A DNA stretch of 64,000 bases. It comes from an uncultured Eubacterium sp. (GTDB lineage: Bacteria; Bacillota; Clostridia; Lachnospirales; Lachnospiraceae). The notes below the pieces were generated by a model. That model saw only the letters and a list, made by a program, of their open reading frames with translations, was not told the DNA's origin and did not search any database. A program made the position numbers and the translations under genes. Where the stretch lies: contig CAMUHY010000014.1 in assembly GCA_947088865.1 (NCBI GenBank), positions 1 through 64,000 of the forward strand. The letters are read 5' to 3'. Shown here one piece after another: positions 15,463 to 24,601 of the stretch (position 1 is the stretch's first letter; every line of letters begins with the position of its first letter).

Positions 15463-16089
15463 CTATTGGTTTATTAATTTTGCGCAATTATTTAAAATGG
15501 AACCTTCCGCAATAGCTTTTTCAGCATCATTTGCCTCATTGCACGCCGCAAGTGGTTTATTTTGGTAAAATTCATCTTCGACAGGACGCCATGCCTCACC
15601 AAAATTGACGTCTTTAAATAATGCAGCAAGACCAGTAATCTGCTTTAATCTTAAAATTTCATCTCTATCCATACCAAGATGTTTAGAAATCCAGGCATCA
15701 GAGCGACCTAGTTCATGCAGCTCTTTAATGATATTGCTCATAAGGTCAACATTGTGGGAGCCTCGTGCGCGATTATGACGAATTGTGCTGGCCATTCGGT
15801 TCTCGAGAGATTTGTCAATAACGGAGACTGGCAGCATACCATTTTCACGCTCTCGAATATCAGGATAGTCCAACATAATACGATACCGATGGAATCCATC
15901 CACAATAACGTAAAGGTCTTTTGCCTTAACGTAGTAGCATACAATAGGCATTGTGTAACCATCTTCTTTAATGCTGTCATAGAGCAGTTTCATTTCTGGA
16001 GGTGCAACAGCGTTTGGATTATATGTATTTGGAATAATTTTTTCAATTGGAACTGCAATTATATTATATACAGGACTGTTAAAAGTCAT
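15463..16089 (-). CDS. IbrB-like ParB/sulfiredoxin-fold protein
   Basis: A 208-residue protein with an N-terminal ParB/Srx-fold domain: VPIEKIIPNTYNPNAVAPPE, SIKEDGYTMPIVCYYV and the nucleotide-site-like IVDGFHRYRIM. A second part contains a helix-turn-helix-like segment (RSDAWISKHLGMDRDEILRLK). The partner gene ends one base before its ATG, so translation is coupled. In Escherichia coli, IbrA (PAPS-reductase-like) and IbrB (ParB-like) are a prophage-borne pair reported to raise expression of Ig-binding surface proteins. Whether this pair has that role here is unknown. Confidence 0.78.
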   Translation of the reverse strand: MTFNSPVYNIIAVPIEKIIPNTYNPNAVAPPEMKLLYDSIKEDGYTMPIVCYYVKAKDLYVIVDGFHRYRIMLDYPDIRERENGMLPVSVIDKSLENRMASTIRHNRARGSHNVDLMSNIIKELHELGRSDAWISKHLGMDRDEILRLKQITGLAALFKDVNFGEAWRPVEDEFYQNKPLAACNEANDAEKAIAEGSILNNCAKLINQ

Positions 16090-16090
16090 T

Positions 16091-17413
16091 TTAATCACCA
16101 ACCTTTGTGTATTTATGCTTGAGTATATCAACTCGTTTCTGTTGTTTTCTGCTAAGACTAAAACCCATAAAACGACAAGTATGGTCGTTTTTTAAAATGC
16201 AGTAACACATTCGTTTCCAGCTAGGAATATCTCTTGAGGATTTAATGTCGTCTGTATGGTCTGGAATTTTATCAAGAAAGATAATGCGTGAATTTTTCAT
16301 CACCGTATAATTAGAAATACCATTTCGACGGATATTATAGCCATGTTCAATTAAATCTTGAATGACATCCTCCTCAAGACCGCCTCCTGTGGTGTGCCAA
16401 AACTGAATGGATGTCTTGAACTTTTTGACATAGTTGTTTCTAAGGCGTGTAGGGAGCGTGCTTAATAAAAATTTGGTGTAGGATTCCCATGTGTGTCCTT
16501 CAGGAAGCTTTAAATTGCGGTAACCCATTGCTTTTGTTTTTCCATAAATGGATGTAAAGTTTGCTCCTTGTACTCTGCCGACAAGTTTTGTCCAAATCTC
16601 TGGGTCAATAACGCGGTATAAATTTAGACTATCTTTTGCATAATCATTAAAAGGAGAGGCTACCCGCATCTGGTCTGGCTTTAATCCTGCCATGTAATAG
16701 AGGTCATAAAGCTTATTGTAATCATAGTTAAATAAATAATTGGCATGCCATACGTCACTGTTTGACCAATCATAAATGGGAGAGGCAACCCAAACATCTT
16801 TAAATTGTTTGCTAATCCAACATTCGTCTTGGTAACCATGTTTTTTATTTAAAATGGCGCTATATCGCTGTAAGGATTCATCTGCTCGAATCCCTAACAA
16901 ACAGACTGTTTTTTTGTTGCCGTGAGAAATCCGATACCAGCGACTAAACTGTTTTGATAAATCTTCTTGATACATGCGATAGTGATATGTCGTTATTGGA
17001 TTGTGTTCTAGATTAATGACATATGGATACTTAGGCATAGAGCGAACCCATAAATGTTCTTTGGTATCGTCCCATGGATACCAGTACATTTGATAACTGC
17101 TTAACGCTGTTCTAGTTGCCATTGGAAGGCATACCCAGTAAGGTTCTACTTCATGTTGGATTCGTTTAAAGGTGCGGTCAACATATTCGGTTGTAACCGT
17201 GTATTGCGCTTCAAAATCTTGATGAAAAACACCAATTTTTTTATTCGGATAATATTTTTTCTGAAAATCTTGTGTTAAATTTAAGAGCAGACCACTGTCC
17301 TTGCCTCCTGAAAAAGAAACAAAAATATTATCAAATTCTTCAAATATAAATTTTAGACGTTTTTGCAGAGCTTCATAAACATTTTGCTCTGTGTATTGCT
17401 TTCTCATGTACAT
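16091..17413 (-). CDS. IbrA-like PAPS-reductase family protein (DUF3440)
   Basis: A 440-residue protein. The N-terminal half has the PP-loop of adenosine-phosphosulfate reductases and related enzymes (FVSFSGGKDSGLLLNL, about residues 35-50) with later IGVFHQDFEAQY and LLGIRADESLQRY. The C-terminal half matches the DUF3440 region of IbrA. Such proteins bind ATP-like nucleotides and may activate or transfer sulfur or adenylate; the reaction is not known. The ATG at 17413 follows GGGAG and is preferred over longer starts. It is the first gene of a two-gene minus-strand unit that interrupts yqfD-phoH, an arrangement that suggests insertion. Confidence 0.82.
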   Translation of the reverse strand: MYMRKQYTEQNVYEALQKRLKFIFEEFDNIFVSFSGGKDSGLLLNLTQDFQKKYYPNKKIGVFHQDFEAQYTVTTEYVDRTFKRIQHEVEPYWVCLPMATRTALSSYQMYWYPWDDTKEHLWVRSMPKYPYVINLEHNPITTYHYRMYQEDLSKQFSRWYRISHGNKKTVCLLGIRADESLQRYSAILNKKHGYQDECWISKQFKDVWVASPIYDWSNSDVWHANYLFNYDYNKLYDLYYMAGLKPDQMRVASPFNDYAKDSLNLYRVIDPEIWTKLVGRVQGANFTSIYGKTKAMGYRNLKLPEGHTWESYTKFLLSTLPTRLRNNYVKKFKTSIQFWHTTGGGLEEDVIQDLIEHGYNIRRNGISNYTVMKNSRIIFLDKIPDHTDDIKSSRDIPSWKRMCYCILKNDHTCRFMGFSLSRKQQKRVDILKHKYTKVGD

Positions 17414-17690
17414 TTTTGATTCTCCCAATTTTATGCTGAATTTTGTTATTTGGGTATTGGACATACTCGAACAGTTCTTTATGTTGTTTGGAACTCTTTT
17501 GTAAGCAGAAAATGATAAAATAGATAAAAAAATGGTAAATTTTGTCAAATTTTAGCCTTATTATAGCTGAAATGATTTTAAAAATCAATACATGAGCGTT
17601 CTTAATTGGAAAAATGTCCGTTTTATAATTGTATATTGGGTGAAAAAATAAGGAAATAATAGGTTTGTACGGAGAAATTTTGATGAAATC
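17414..17690. other. AT-rich divergent intergenic region
   Basis: No gene seen between the divergent ibrA-like and phoH genes. On the minus strand a TTGACA (about 17541-17546) may serve the IbrA-like gene, but I see no well-spaced -10. Confidence 0.3.
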
Positions 17691-17719
17691 TTGAAAAAAA
17701 GGAGTTTTTTTGATATAAT
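17691..17719 (+). promoter_or_regulatory. Extended -10 promoter of phoH
   Basis: TTGAAA at 17691-17696, 17-base spacer, TGA-TATAAT with TATAAT at 17714-17719. Transcription would begin near 17726, which makes the ATG at 17730 almost leaderless and supports the TTG start at 17766. Confidence 0.7.
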
Positions 17720-17765
17720 AACGTGAAATATGTTTACGTATCTTAAGAAAGAGAGGGAGACTTTT

Positions 17766-18785
17766 TTGCAAATAGAGTATATAGAAATGGACACAATTGG
17801 TCAGCAGCAGGCTGTTTTTGGCTATCAAGACCATTTTGTGCGAATGATGGAAAAGGCTTTTTCTGTACTGATTGGGTTACATCAATCAAAAATTGAGATA
17901 AAAGGAGAGGATTCGGTAGGCGTTTTAAATGCGGTTTCTGTTATAAAATCATTACAACAGATTTATAATCAAGGGGAAGCCGATACCATTAACGAGAGTA
18001 TGATTTATCGACTAATTGATGATGTCACAGACGGCAACCTTGAAGAGACTGTAAAAGCGATGGAAAGTACCATCACTCTTACGAATCGTGGCGTTCCAAT
18101 CAAGTGTAAAACACTGGGTCAGAAAAATTATGTCAAAGCTATGAAAGAAAGTACCATTACCATTTGCATTGGACCAGCGGGAACAGGTAAAACTTACTTG
18201 GCAGTGGCGCAGGCAGCAGAAGAATTAAAAAGAGGAGAGATTGACCGCATTATTATGAGCAGACCTGCTATTGAAGCTGGTGAAGAACGACTTGGATTTC
18301 TTCCAGGTGATTTATCGCAAAAAGTAGACCCTTATTTGCGACCATTAAATGATGCCTTATATGATATCTTTGGCGCAGAGAAAGCAGAGCGGCTTCGAGA
18401 ACGAGGCACAATAGAAATTGCACCGTTGGCATATATGCGTGGTCGAACATTAAACAGGGCAAAAGTACTGATAGATGAAAGTCAAAATGCTTCTATATTT
18501 ACCATTAAGATGGCATTGACGCGATTGGGCGAAGGTTCAAAGATGGTATTGACAGGTGATGTGACACAGATAGACTTACCACACAAGACAGATTCAGGCT
18601 TAGAAAAGTGCGCTTCCATTGTAGGTCATATTGATGGAATATCGGTTATTCATTTGAATAATCGTGATGTTGTCCGCAATAAGATTGTAAAAGAGATTGT
18701 GAAAGCATTTGAAAAAGCAGAGGCGGAAAAGAAGGGAAATCCTTACCAGAGAAGAAAGAAAAACAAGTATGCTTCGATAGAATGA
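17766..18785 (+). CDS. phoH: PhoH family ATPase
   Basis: A 339-residue PhoH-like P-loop ATPase (YlaK/PhoH subfamily), a widespread protein linked to RNA metabolism and found next to ybeY in most bacteria. Walker A is GPAGTGKT at about residues 136-143; Walker B lies in AKVLIDESQNAS, and LTRLGEGSKMVLTGDVTQID is the typical second half. The ATG at 17730 is in frame, but TTG 17766 has the ribosome site GAGAGGGAGA at proper spacing and agrees with the promoter. ybeY follows after a terminator-like hairpin. Confidence 0.9.
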   Translation: MQIEYIEMDTIGQQQAVFGYQDHFVRMMEKAFSVLIGLHQSKIEIKGEDSVGVLNAVSVIKSLQQIYNQGEADTINESMIYRLIDDVTDGNLEETVKAMESTITLTNRGVPIKCKTLGQKNYVKAMKESTITICIGPAGTGKTYLAVAQAAEELKRGEIDRIIMSRPAIEAGEERLGFLPGDLSQKVDPYLRPLNDALYDIFGAEKAERLRERGTIEIAPLAYMRGRTLNRAKVLIDESQNASIFTIKMALTRLGEGSKMVLTGDVTQIDLPHKTDSGLEKCASIVGHIDGISVIHLNNRDVVRNKIVKEIVKAFEKAEAEKKGNPYQRRKKNKYASIE

Positions 18786-18794
18786 TAGTACAGA

Positions 18795-18824
18795 GAGTGT
18801 GGTTGTTGACTGCATTCTTTTTTA
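18795..18824 (+). terminator. Terminator with wobble-paired stem
   Basis: GAGTGTGGT at 18795-18803 pairs over nine positions with ACTGCATTC at 18809-18817 when G-U pairs are allowed, followed by seven T. Between phoH and ybeY. Confidence 0.55.
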
Positions 18825-18902
18825 ACTTCATTGGCAAAGGAACAAGGTGGATTGTGATATCTGCTTGATTAAAAATTAAAAAAAGAAAGGCAAAGAAGAA
18901 AC

Positions 18903-19412
18903 GTGACGATTCATATTGAGTACGAAACGAAGGTACAGCTTGAATTGGATTATCAGACCATTATTCGCAGAGTAGTAAATGGCTCTTGTGATTTTATTCA
19001 ATGTCCATATGAAACGGAGGTCAATGTTATATTGACCGATGATGCTGGTATACAAGAAATTAATAGAGAACAAAGAGGAATGGATGCACCGACTGATGTG
19101 CTGTCGTTTCCGATGATAGAATATGAAACTTCAGGTGATTTTTCATTTTTAGAGAACGAAGAGGATTACTGTACACAAGATTATTTTAGTCCTGACACAG
19201 GAGAATTGATGTTAGGAGATATTGTAATATCGGTTGAAAAGGTAGTAAAACAAGCAAGTGAATATGGACATTCTCCAGTAAGAGAACTTGCATTTCTTGT
19301 GGCGCACAGTATGATGCATCTTTTTGGCTATGACCATATGGAACCGTCAGAAGCTGTTGTTATGGAAAAAAAACAGCAGGAGGTTTTAAATCAGCTTGGA
19401 ATTACCCGATAA
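18903..19412 (+). CDS. ybeY: Endoribonuclease YbeY (rRNA maturation factor)
   Basis: A 169-residue zinc metalloprotein of the YbeY family, acting in 16S rRNA 3' processing and ribosome quality control. The metal motif is AHSMMHLFGYDH (three His in the H-x3-H-x5-H pattern; the usual HGxLHL has Ser for Gly here). Upstream, IQEINREQRGMDAPTDVLSF is the family signature. The start is GTG with a modest ribosome site. It keeps its conserved place after phoH. Confidence 0.92.
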   Translation: MTIHIEYETKVQLELDYQTIIRRVVNGSCDFIQCPYETEVNVILTDDAGIQEINREQRGMDAPTDVLSFPMIEYETSGDFSFLENEEDYCTQDYFSPDTGELMLGDIVISVEKVVKQASEYGHSPVRELAFLVAHSMMHLFGYDHMEPSEAVVMEKKQQEVLNQLGITR

Positions 19413-19492
19413 AACAATATTTGTTTTATAAATTTGATGAAGGATTAAATTTTTTAATAAAATAATAAATGATTTTATAATGGGTGATTTGA

Positions 19493-20596
19493 ATGAGTAA
19501 AAAAAGTAAAAGTAATAGCAAGACTGTTATAATATTGCTGATGATTATTCTAGCAGTATTGGTTGTGTTGTTTGTTTTGTTTAATACGGATATGTTATCC
19601 AATAAGGAAAGACAAGTTTCAGTCAATTCCGTAAAAATTGATTCAGATAAAGACAATGTAATAAAATCAACGGAAAAAGACCCTTATGAAAATATGACCA
19701 GAAGCAAATTAAGCGGTCAATGGGTTGCAAAAGAAACAGCAGAAAAGGTACCATATGCAGTGATGTACAGCAATATTGCCGATGCTATGCCACAGGCAAA
19801 CATATCCAAAGCGGATGTTGTGTTTGAAGCGCCGGTTGAAGGCAAGATAACACGTATGTGTTGTCTGTTTGAAAATCAGACCGACCTTGAAAAAATAGGA
19901 CCTGTGCGAAGCTGCCGAACGTATTTTTTATTGTTTGCCAGAGAATTTGAGGCTATTTATGTACATTTTGGCTATTCAGAATATGCTGAAAAATATCTAA
20001 GGAATGACAGTTTTAAATCACTGGATGGCATGAGTTACTGTGATTTTTATAGAACGAATGACCGTGTTGCACCGCATAATGCCTATACAAGCTGGGCGGG
20101 CATAGCAGACAGTGTTAAGGCAAAAAATTATGCGTCTGCTTATTCACAGGGGTATACATCACCGTTTACATTTCATACACAGGAAAATCCAATACTGCCT
20201 CCATCAGGGACAACATGCGACAGGGTGGATATAAATTATTCGTATAATCAGCCTTATTTTGAGTATGATGCCACAAAAAATTGCTATTTGCGCTATCAGT
20301 TTGGAGCGGCGCAAATCGACCAGCAGACAGGCGAACAATTGGCGTTTGACAATATTATTGTAAAGTATGTTGAACCCAATTATTACGAGAATGGCACGCC
20401 TAATTATAAAATATCAGGTGTTGGGGAAGGGTATTTTATAACACAAGGATATGGTCAAAAAATAACATGGGTAAAAGAAAATGAATCGTATGGCGCAACG
20501 AAATATTATTATGAGGATGGCACTGAAATTCTTTTAAATCCTGGTAAAACGTATGTTGCATTGGTAGAGACTTCTCAAAAAATTACGGTTCAATAA
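19493..20596 (+). CDS. DUF3048 (YerB-like) membrane-anchored protein
   Basis: A 367-residue protein with an N-terminal membrane anchor (residues 11-32, VIILLMIILAVLVVLFVLF) and no lipobox Cys, unlike Bacillus YerB, which is a lipoprotein. The extracellular part has the DUF3048 pattern: VPYAVMYSNIADAMPQANIS, ADVVFEAPVEGKITRMCCLF, IGPVRSCRTYFL and APHNAYTS. The role of the family is unknown. It is 80 bases after ybeY and followed by cdd. The ribosome site is weak (GGGTGATTTGA). Confidence 0.85.
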   Translation: MSKKSKSNSKTVIILLMIILAVLVVLFVLFNTDMLSNKERQVSVNSVKIDSDKDNVIKSTEKDPYENMTRSKLSGQWVAKETAEKVPYAVMYSNIADAMPQANISKADVVFEAPVEGKITRMCCLFENQTDLEKIGPVRSCRTYFLLFAREFEAIYVHFGYSEYAEKYLRNDSFKSLDGMSYCDFYRTNDRVAPHNAYTSWAGIADSVKAKNYASAYSQGYTSPFTFHTQENPILPPSGTTCDRVDINYSYNQPYFEYDATKNCYLRYQFGAAQIDQQTGEQLAFDNIIVKYVEPNYYENGTPNYKISGVGEGYFITQGYGQKITWVKENESYGATKYYYEDGTEILLNPGKTYVALVETSQKITVQ

Positions 20597-20693
20597 GGAT
20601 TTTATCCAATGTGCCGTAAAACCTCTTGCTTTTGATATAAGGAGTGTCAGAGGATTACATAAAGGCTAAAAATGTGCAGAAATGAGGAAAATA

Positions 20694-21074
20694 ATGGAAT
20701 TAATAGAGCTTGCAAAACAGGCAATGAAACAAGCATATGCGCCATACTCACATTTTAAAGTTGGCGCAGCATTGATAACAGACACAGGTCATATCTATAC
20801 AGGTTGTAATGTTGAAAATGCTTCCTATGGTGCGACAAACTGTGCAGAGCGAACGGCTATATTCAAAGCTATTTCAGAGGGCGAACGCCATATTCAAAAA
20901 ATTGCGATTGTTTCCGATGCAGGCAAACCTGCCGCACCTTGCGGAATATGCCGTCAGGTGTTATCCGAATTTATGGATAGTGATGGGATTGTTATTTTAG
21001 AAATAGAAAACAAACCAAAAGAGTTTTATCTAAAAGATTTACTTCCTTATTCTTTTTGTTCGGATTCTATGTGA
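20694..21074 (+). CDS. cdd: Cytidine deaminase
   Basis: A 126-residue tetramer-type cytidine deaminase, converting cytidine and deoxycytidine to uridine forms in pyrimidine salvage. All marks are present: YAPYSHFKVGAAL, GCNVENASYGATNCAERTAI with the zinc Cys and proton-shuttle Glu, and PCGICRQVLSEF with the other two zinc Cys. The ATG at 20694 follows ATGAGG; the ATG of that site (20682) would give a slightly longer protein. In many Firmicutes it sits near era in this ybeY region. Confidence 0.93.
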   Translation: MELIELAKQAMKQAYAPYSHFKVGAALITDTGHIYTGCNVENASYGATNCAERTAIFKAISEGERHIQKIAIVSDAGKPAAPCGICRQVLSEFMDSDGIVILEIENKPKEFYLKDLLPYSFCSDSM

Positions 21075-21191
21075 ATAGTAATTGAAATTTTTGTAAATAC
21101 TTATATCGAGTCAAAGTAAACGGACTGTATTGTTAAATGACAGGATGAATATTCACGGTTGGTGACAGTCCTGTGTTTGGAGGGCTTCGAT

Positions 21192-21593
21192 ATGAGGAAA
21201 TTATGGATATATATAGCAGGGTGTGTAGTAGGAATTGTTATTATAATATGGGTTCTTGTTTTAATCTTTGTTAATAATGCAGATGAACCAGAAAAACAAA
21301 ATGCAACGCTTACAGAAAATATCAATGCTTCCAATATGGATAATAAAAATAATGGACAAAAAACAGTCAATTCTGATAATATGGAGCAAAATACAATGGA
21401 CAAAATGAGTTATTATCTTCGTTTTGAAAATGATAAAGTTGTGATATATCGTGAGCCAAGTAAAGAATTTTATGATTATGCAGATATTAAATTAGATATC
21501 CTTCCGCCAGAAATTAAAGAGCAGATAAAATTAGGTATGTATATTGAAGGGGAAGAGCGGTTGTATGATTTTTTGCAAACATATAGCTCTTGA
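21192..21593 (+). CDS. Membrane-anchored protein with BofC-C-terminal-like domain
   Basis: A 133-residue protein with one N-terminal membrane segment (residues 3-26), a polar Asn-rich linker, and a C-terminal domain beginning YYLRFENDKVVIYREPSKEF and ending ILPPEIKEQIKLGMYI...LYDFLQTYSS. That ending resembles the C-terminal domain of BofC, a forespore protein that restrains SpoIVB signalling. The match is by pattern and the protein lacks the rest of BofC, so a spore role is an inference. GGAGG precedes the ATG at 21192. Confidence 0.55.
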   Translation: MRKLWIYIAGCVVGIVIIIWVLVLIFVNNADEPEKQNATLTENINASNMDNKNNGQKTVNSDNMEQNTMDKMSYYLRFENDKVVIYREPSKEFYDYADIKLDILPPEIKEQIKLGMYIEGEERLYDFLQTYSS

Positions 21594-21643
21594 TTGAAGG
21601 TATTGCATAATTCTTACACGATGTTTTTAGAATGGAGGATGCA

Positions 21644-22975
21644 TTGACATACAAATATTTTGACTGTGTAGTAATAGGCGGCGGCGCAGCAGGTCTGATG
21701 GCTGCAATCACCGCCGCCAGACAACATAGAAGCGTTGTAATTATTGAACATACACCCAAATTGGGAACAAAGCTTTTACAGACAGGAAATGGAAAATGTA
21801 ATTTTACCAACACATATATGGAAAGTTCTTGTTTCCATGAAAATGGCAGCAGAGCTATGCAGGTTATTTATCAATTTAATGAAAAACAGACGATTCATTT
21901 TTTTGAATCAATAGGCATTTTTAGTAAAGAAAAAAATGGATATATTTATCCGCATTCAGAAACTTCTTTTTCGTTGCGGGATGCATTGATATCGGAAGTA
22001 AAACGGCTTGACGTGCATTGTATAACCTCTTTTGTTATTGATGAAATTCATTCGTCCAGCGTAGGATTTAAAATCAATCAGCATATTGCTGCAAAAACTA
22101 TTATTTTTGCAACAGGATTAAAAGCAGCGCCGAAAACAGGGTCTGATGGTTCGATACTTCCTTTCATTCAGGAAATGGGACAGCCCATTATAGATATATT
22201 GCCTGCATTAGTTCCATTAGAATGTTCTCCTCATTTAAAAAAAATATGTGATTTGATGGCAGGGGTACGAAGTTTTGGACAAGTCACTGCCTATTGTAAA
22301 GGCAAAAAAATAGCTTCGGATACTGGCGAAATTCAGTATACCGATTATGGAATATCGGGTATACCTGTTTTTCAGATTAGCCATTCTGTTGTAAAGCAGT
22401 TACATAAGGGAAATCCGATTTATGTTGTTATTGATATGATTCCAGATTTTAGTGAGAAAAAGCTGATGGATTATATCGACCGTTATTATGATATATATTC
22501 ATATAAAACAATAGAAGATTTTTTTGGCGGATTAATTCATACAAAATTAATAAAAGGCGTTGCTCAAAAATGTGGATATAAGAGTTTAAAAACGCTTGGT
22601 GAATATAAAAAAAAGGATATAAAACAACTGATAATGGAATGTAAACAGTTTAAGATGGATATAGAAGGATATAAGTCGTTTGACCGAGCGCAAGTTTGTC
22701 AAGGTGGTGTTGATATGTCCTATATTGATATTCATACAATGCAGTCTACATTAGTGAAGGGCGTGTATTTTGCAGGCGAACTTGTTGATATTGATGGGAT
22801 TTGCGGAGGTTACAATCTGCAATGGGCTTGGAGCAGCGGTTATGTAGCAGGGTACCATGCAGCTAGAAAGGATTGTTGTGAAAAAAGTATTACGGTTAAG
22901 TCAGATTGCGTGCAAGGCAAACCACACCCAAAAAGACTTAGAAAAAGCGATAAGAAAAATATTAAAATGCAGTGA
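21644..22975 (+). CDS. HI0933/BaiN-type flavoprotein
   Basis: A 443-residue FAD-dependent oxidoreductase of the HI0933/BaiN family. The N-terminal dinucleotide motif is VVIGGGAAGLMAAITAA, followed by the family motif KLLQTGNGKCNFTN; near the end GVYFAGELVDIDGICGGYNL and LQWAWSSGYVAG are typical. The physiological substrate is not known for most members. The TTG at 21644 is chosen because the upstream ATG (21632) belongs to the ATGGAGG ribosome site. Homologues end shortly after YVAGYHAA; here about 30 further residues read through the first codons of the next gene, giving a 98-base overlap. Confidence 0.85.
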   Translation: MTYKYFDCVVIGGGAAGLMAAITAARQHRSVVIIEHTPKLGTKLLQTGNGKCNFTNTYMESSCFHENGSRAMQVIYQFNEKQTIHFFESIGIFSKEKNGYIYPHSETSFSLRDALISEVKRLDVHCITSFVIDEIHSSSVGFKINQHIAAKTIIFATGLKAAPKTGSDGSILPFIQEMGQPIIDILPALVPLECSPHLKKICDLMAGVRSFGQVTAYCKGKKIASDTGEIQYTDYGISGIPVFQISHSVVKQLHKGNPIYVVIDMIPDFSEKKLMDYIDRYYDIYSYKTIEDFFGGLIHTKLIKGVAQKCGYKSLKTLGEYKKKDIKQLIMECKQFKMDIEGYKSFDRAQVCQGGVDMSYIDIHTMQSTLVKGVYFAGELVDIDGICGGYNLQWAWSSGYVAGYHAARKDCCEKSITVKSDCVQGKPHPKRLRKSDKKNIKMQ

Positions 22976-24572
22976 TAAGGTTTATATTGATTATGGTATT
23001 GTCAAACAATCCATCGATGCAAGGCATAAACCAGATATATACTATGTATATAGCGTGGATATATATAATTATGACAGGCTTTTTAGAACAAAAAATTTTA
23101 ATATAAACAAAGCGCATAAAGAGGCTTTATGTCCAATTAAAAATGCGGTTTATACAGAAATTGCAGAGTATGTTTTTCCTTATGCCACAAAAAGCAATCA
23201 ATCACATCCTTCGCAAAATGTTTTAATGTCTAGCAGCATCCATGAAAAGGAGCGTCCTATTATTATTGGTTTTGGACCAGCCGGTATGTATGCTGCTTTG
23301 ATGCTTGCTAGGGCAGGATTAAAACCCATTGTATATGAACGCGGTGAAGCTGTCACACAGCGTAAAAAGGCTGTGCAGCATTTCTGGGATACAGGCATAT
23401 TAAATGAGGAATCCAATGTCCAATTTGGCGAGGGCGGAGCTGGTACTTTTTCAGATGGAAAATTAAATACAGGTATTAAAGATACAAGTGGTCGAATACA
23501 AGAAATTCTTAAAATATTCGTCCAATTTGGTGCGCCTAGAGAAATACTTTATCAAAATAAGCCTCATATTGGAACGGATGTCTTAGAACGTGTTGTTGCC
23601 GGAATACGAAATAAAATTATAGAGCTTGGCGGAGAAGTTTATTTTAACAGGAAGCTTTCTGGTCTTATTATAAAAAATGGTGTATTAAATGGAATTTATA
23701 TTCAGGATACCAAAACACTGCAAGTAAAAGAACAAAGTTGTGGGCAAGTTTGTCTTGCAATAGGACACAGTGCCAGAGATACCTTAGAAATGTTGAATCA
23801 TGCCGGCTGTGCTATGAATCCCAAATCGTTTGCCGTAGGGGTTCGGATTGAGCATCCACAATCGTTTATCAATTACAATGCTTATGGTGATTGTGTATAC
23901 AAGCTGCCTGCTGCCGATTATAAATTGACCTATCAAACAAAAAGCGGAAGAGGCGTGTATTCTTTTTGTATGTGTCCAGGTGGTTATGTTGTCAATGCGT
24001 CTTCTGAACAGGGCGGCACAGCGGTTAATGGCATGAGCTATTCCGGCAGAAATTCAGCAAATGCCAACAGTGCGCTGATTGTAACAGTTACACCAGATGA
24101 TTTTGGAACAAATCCACTTGACGGCGTTTTTTTGCAGCGGCAAATGGAACAACTAGCGTATCAATATGGGCAGAAAAATATACCTATACAACTGTTAGGC
24201 GATTTTAAGGAAAATAAAGTTTCAACAGGAATTGGCTCGGTTGTGCCATGTATTAAAGGAAAGTACACGATGTCTAATCTCAATCCGATACTGCCTAAGT
24301 TTGTGTCCGATTCATTAAAAGAAGCGATTGCATATTATGATACAAAAATAAAAGGTTTTAATATGAACGATGCCATTCTTAGCGGCGTGGAAAGCAGAAC
24401 ATCCAGCCCCGTTAAATGGATTCGAGATGAGCTTGGCAGGGCTAACATTAAAGGATTATATCCTTGTGGAGAGGGCGCAGGTTATGCAGGGGGTATTATT
24501 TCTGCTGCGGTTGATGGGATAAAGACGGCTGAAAAAATGGCACAGGTTTACAGCTTGAAAAAAATGTTGTAA
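22878..24572 (+). CDS. FAD-dependent dehydrogenase (COG2509 type)
   Basis: A 564-residue flavoprotein. Residues 1-100 form the family's own N-terminal domain (IVKQSIDARHKPDIYYVYSV). Then comes the FAD motif IIIGFGPAGMYAALMLARAG, the segment FGEGGAGTFSDGKLNTGIKD, and near the end GLYPCGEGAGYAGGIISAAV. The reaction is not assigned in this family. The GTG at 22878 follows AAAGGA and gives the normal N-terminus; an ATG at 22857 would not. It starts inside the upstream flavoprotein gene and is probably translationally coupled to it. proB follows 29 bases later. Confidence 0.85.
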   Translation: MKKVLRLSQIACKANHTQKDLEKAIRKILKCSDKVYIDYGIVKQSIDARHKPDIYYVYSVDIYNYDRLFRTKNFNINKAHKEALCPIKNAVYTEIAEYVFPYATKSNQSHPSQNVLMSSSIHEKERPIIIGFGPAGMYAALMLARAGLKPIVYERGEAVTQRKKAVQHFWDTGILNEESNVQFGEGGAGTFSDGKLNTGIKDTSGRIQEILKIFVQFGAPREILYQNKPHIGTDVLERVVAGIRNKIIELGGEVYFNRKLSGLIIKNGVLNGIYIQDTKTLQVKEQSCGQVCLAIGHSARDTLEMLNHAGCAMNPKSFAVGVRIEHPQSFINYNAYGDCVYKLPAADYKLTYQTKSGRGVYSFCMCPGGYVVNASSEQGGTAVNGMSYSGRNSANANSALIVTVTPDDFGTNPLDGVFLQRQMEQLAYQYGQKNIPIQLLGDFKENKVSTGIGSVVPCIKGKYTMSNLNPILPKFVSDSLKEAIAYYDTKIKGFNMNDAILSGVESRTSSPVKWIRDELGRANIKGLYPCGEGAGYAGGIISAAVDGIKTAEKMAQVYSLKKML

Positions 24573-24601
24573 AATAGAACAAATAGAAAGGCTTTTTGGT
24601 T

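Noticed and set aside
15463-15980. ParB-like gene as a chromosome-partition ParB
   Set aside because: It has only the ParB/Srx fold, no ParA partner and no parS-like sites, and it is coupled to a PAPS-reductase-like gene, which fits IbrB.
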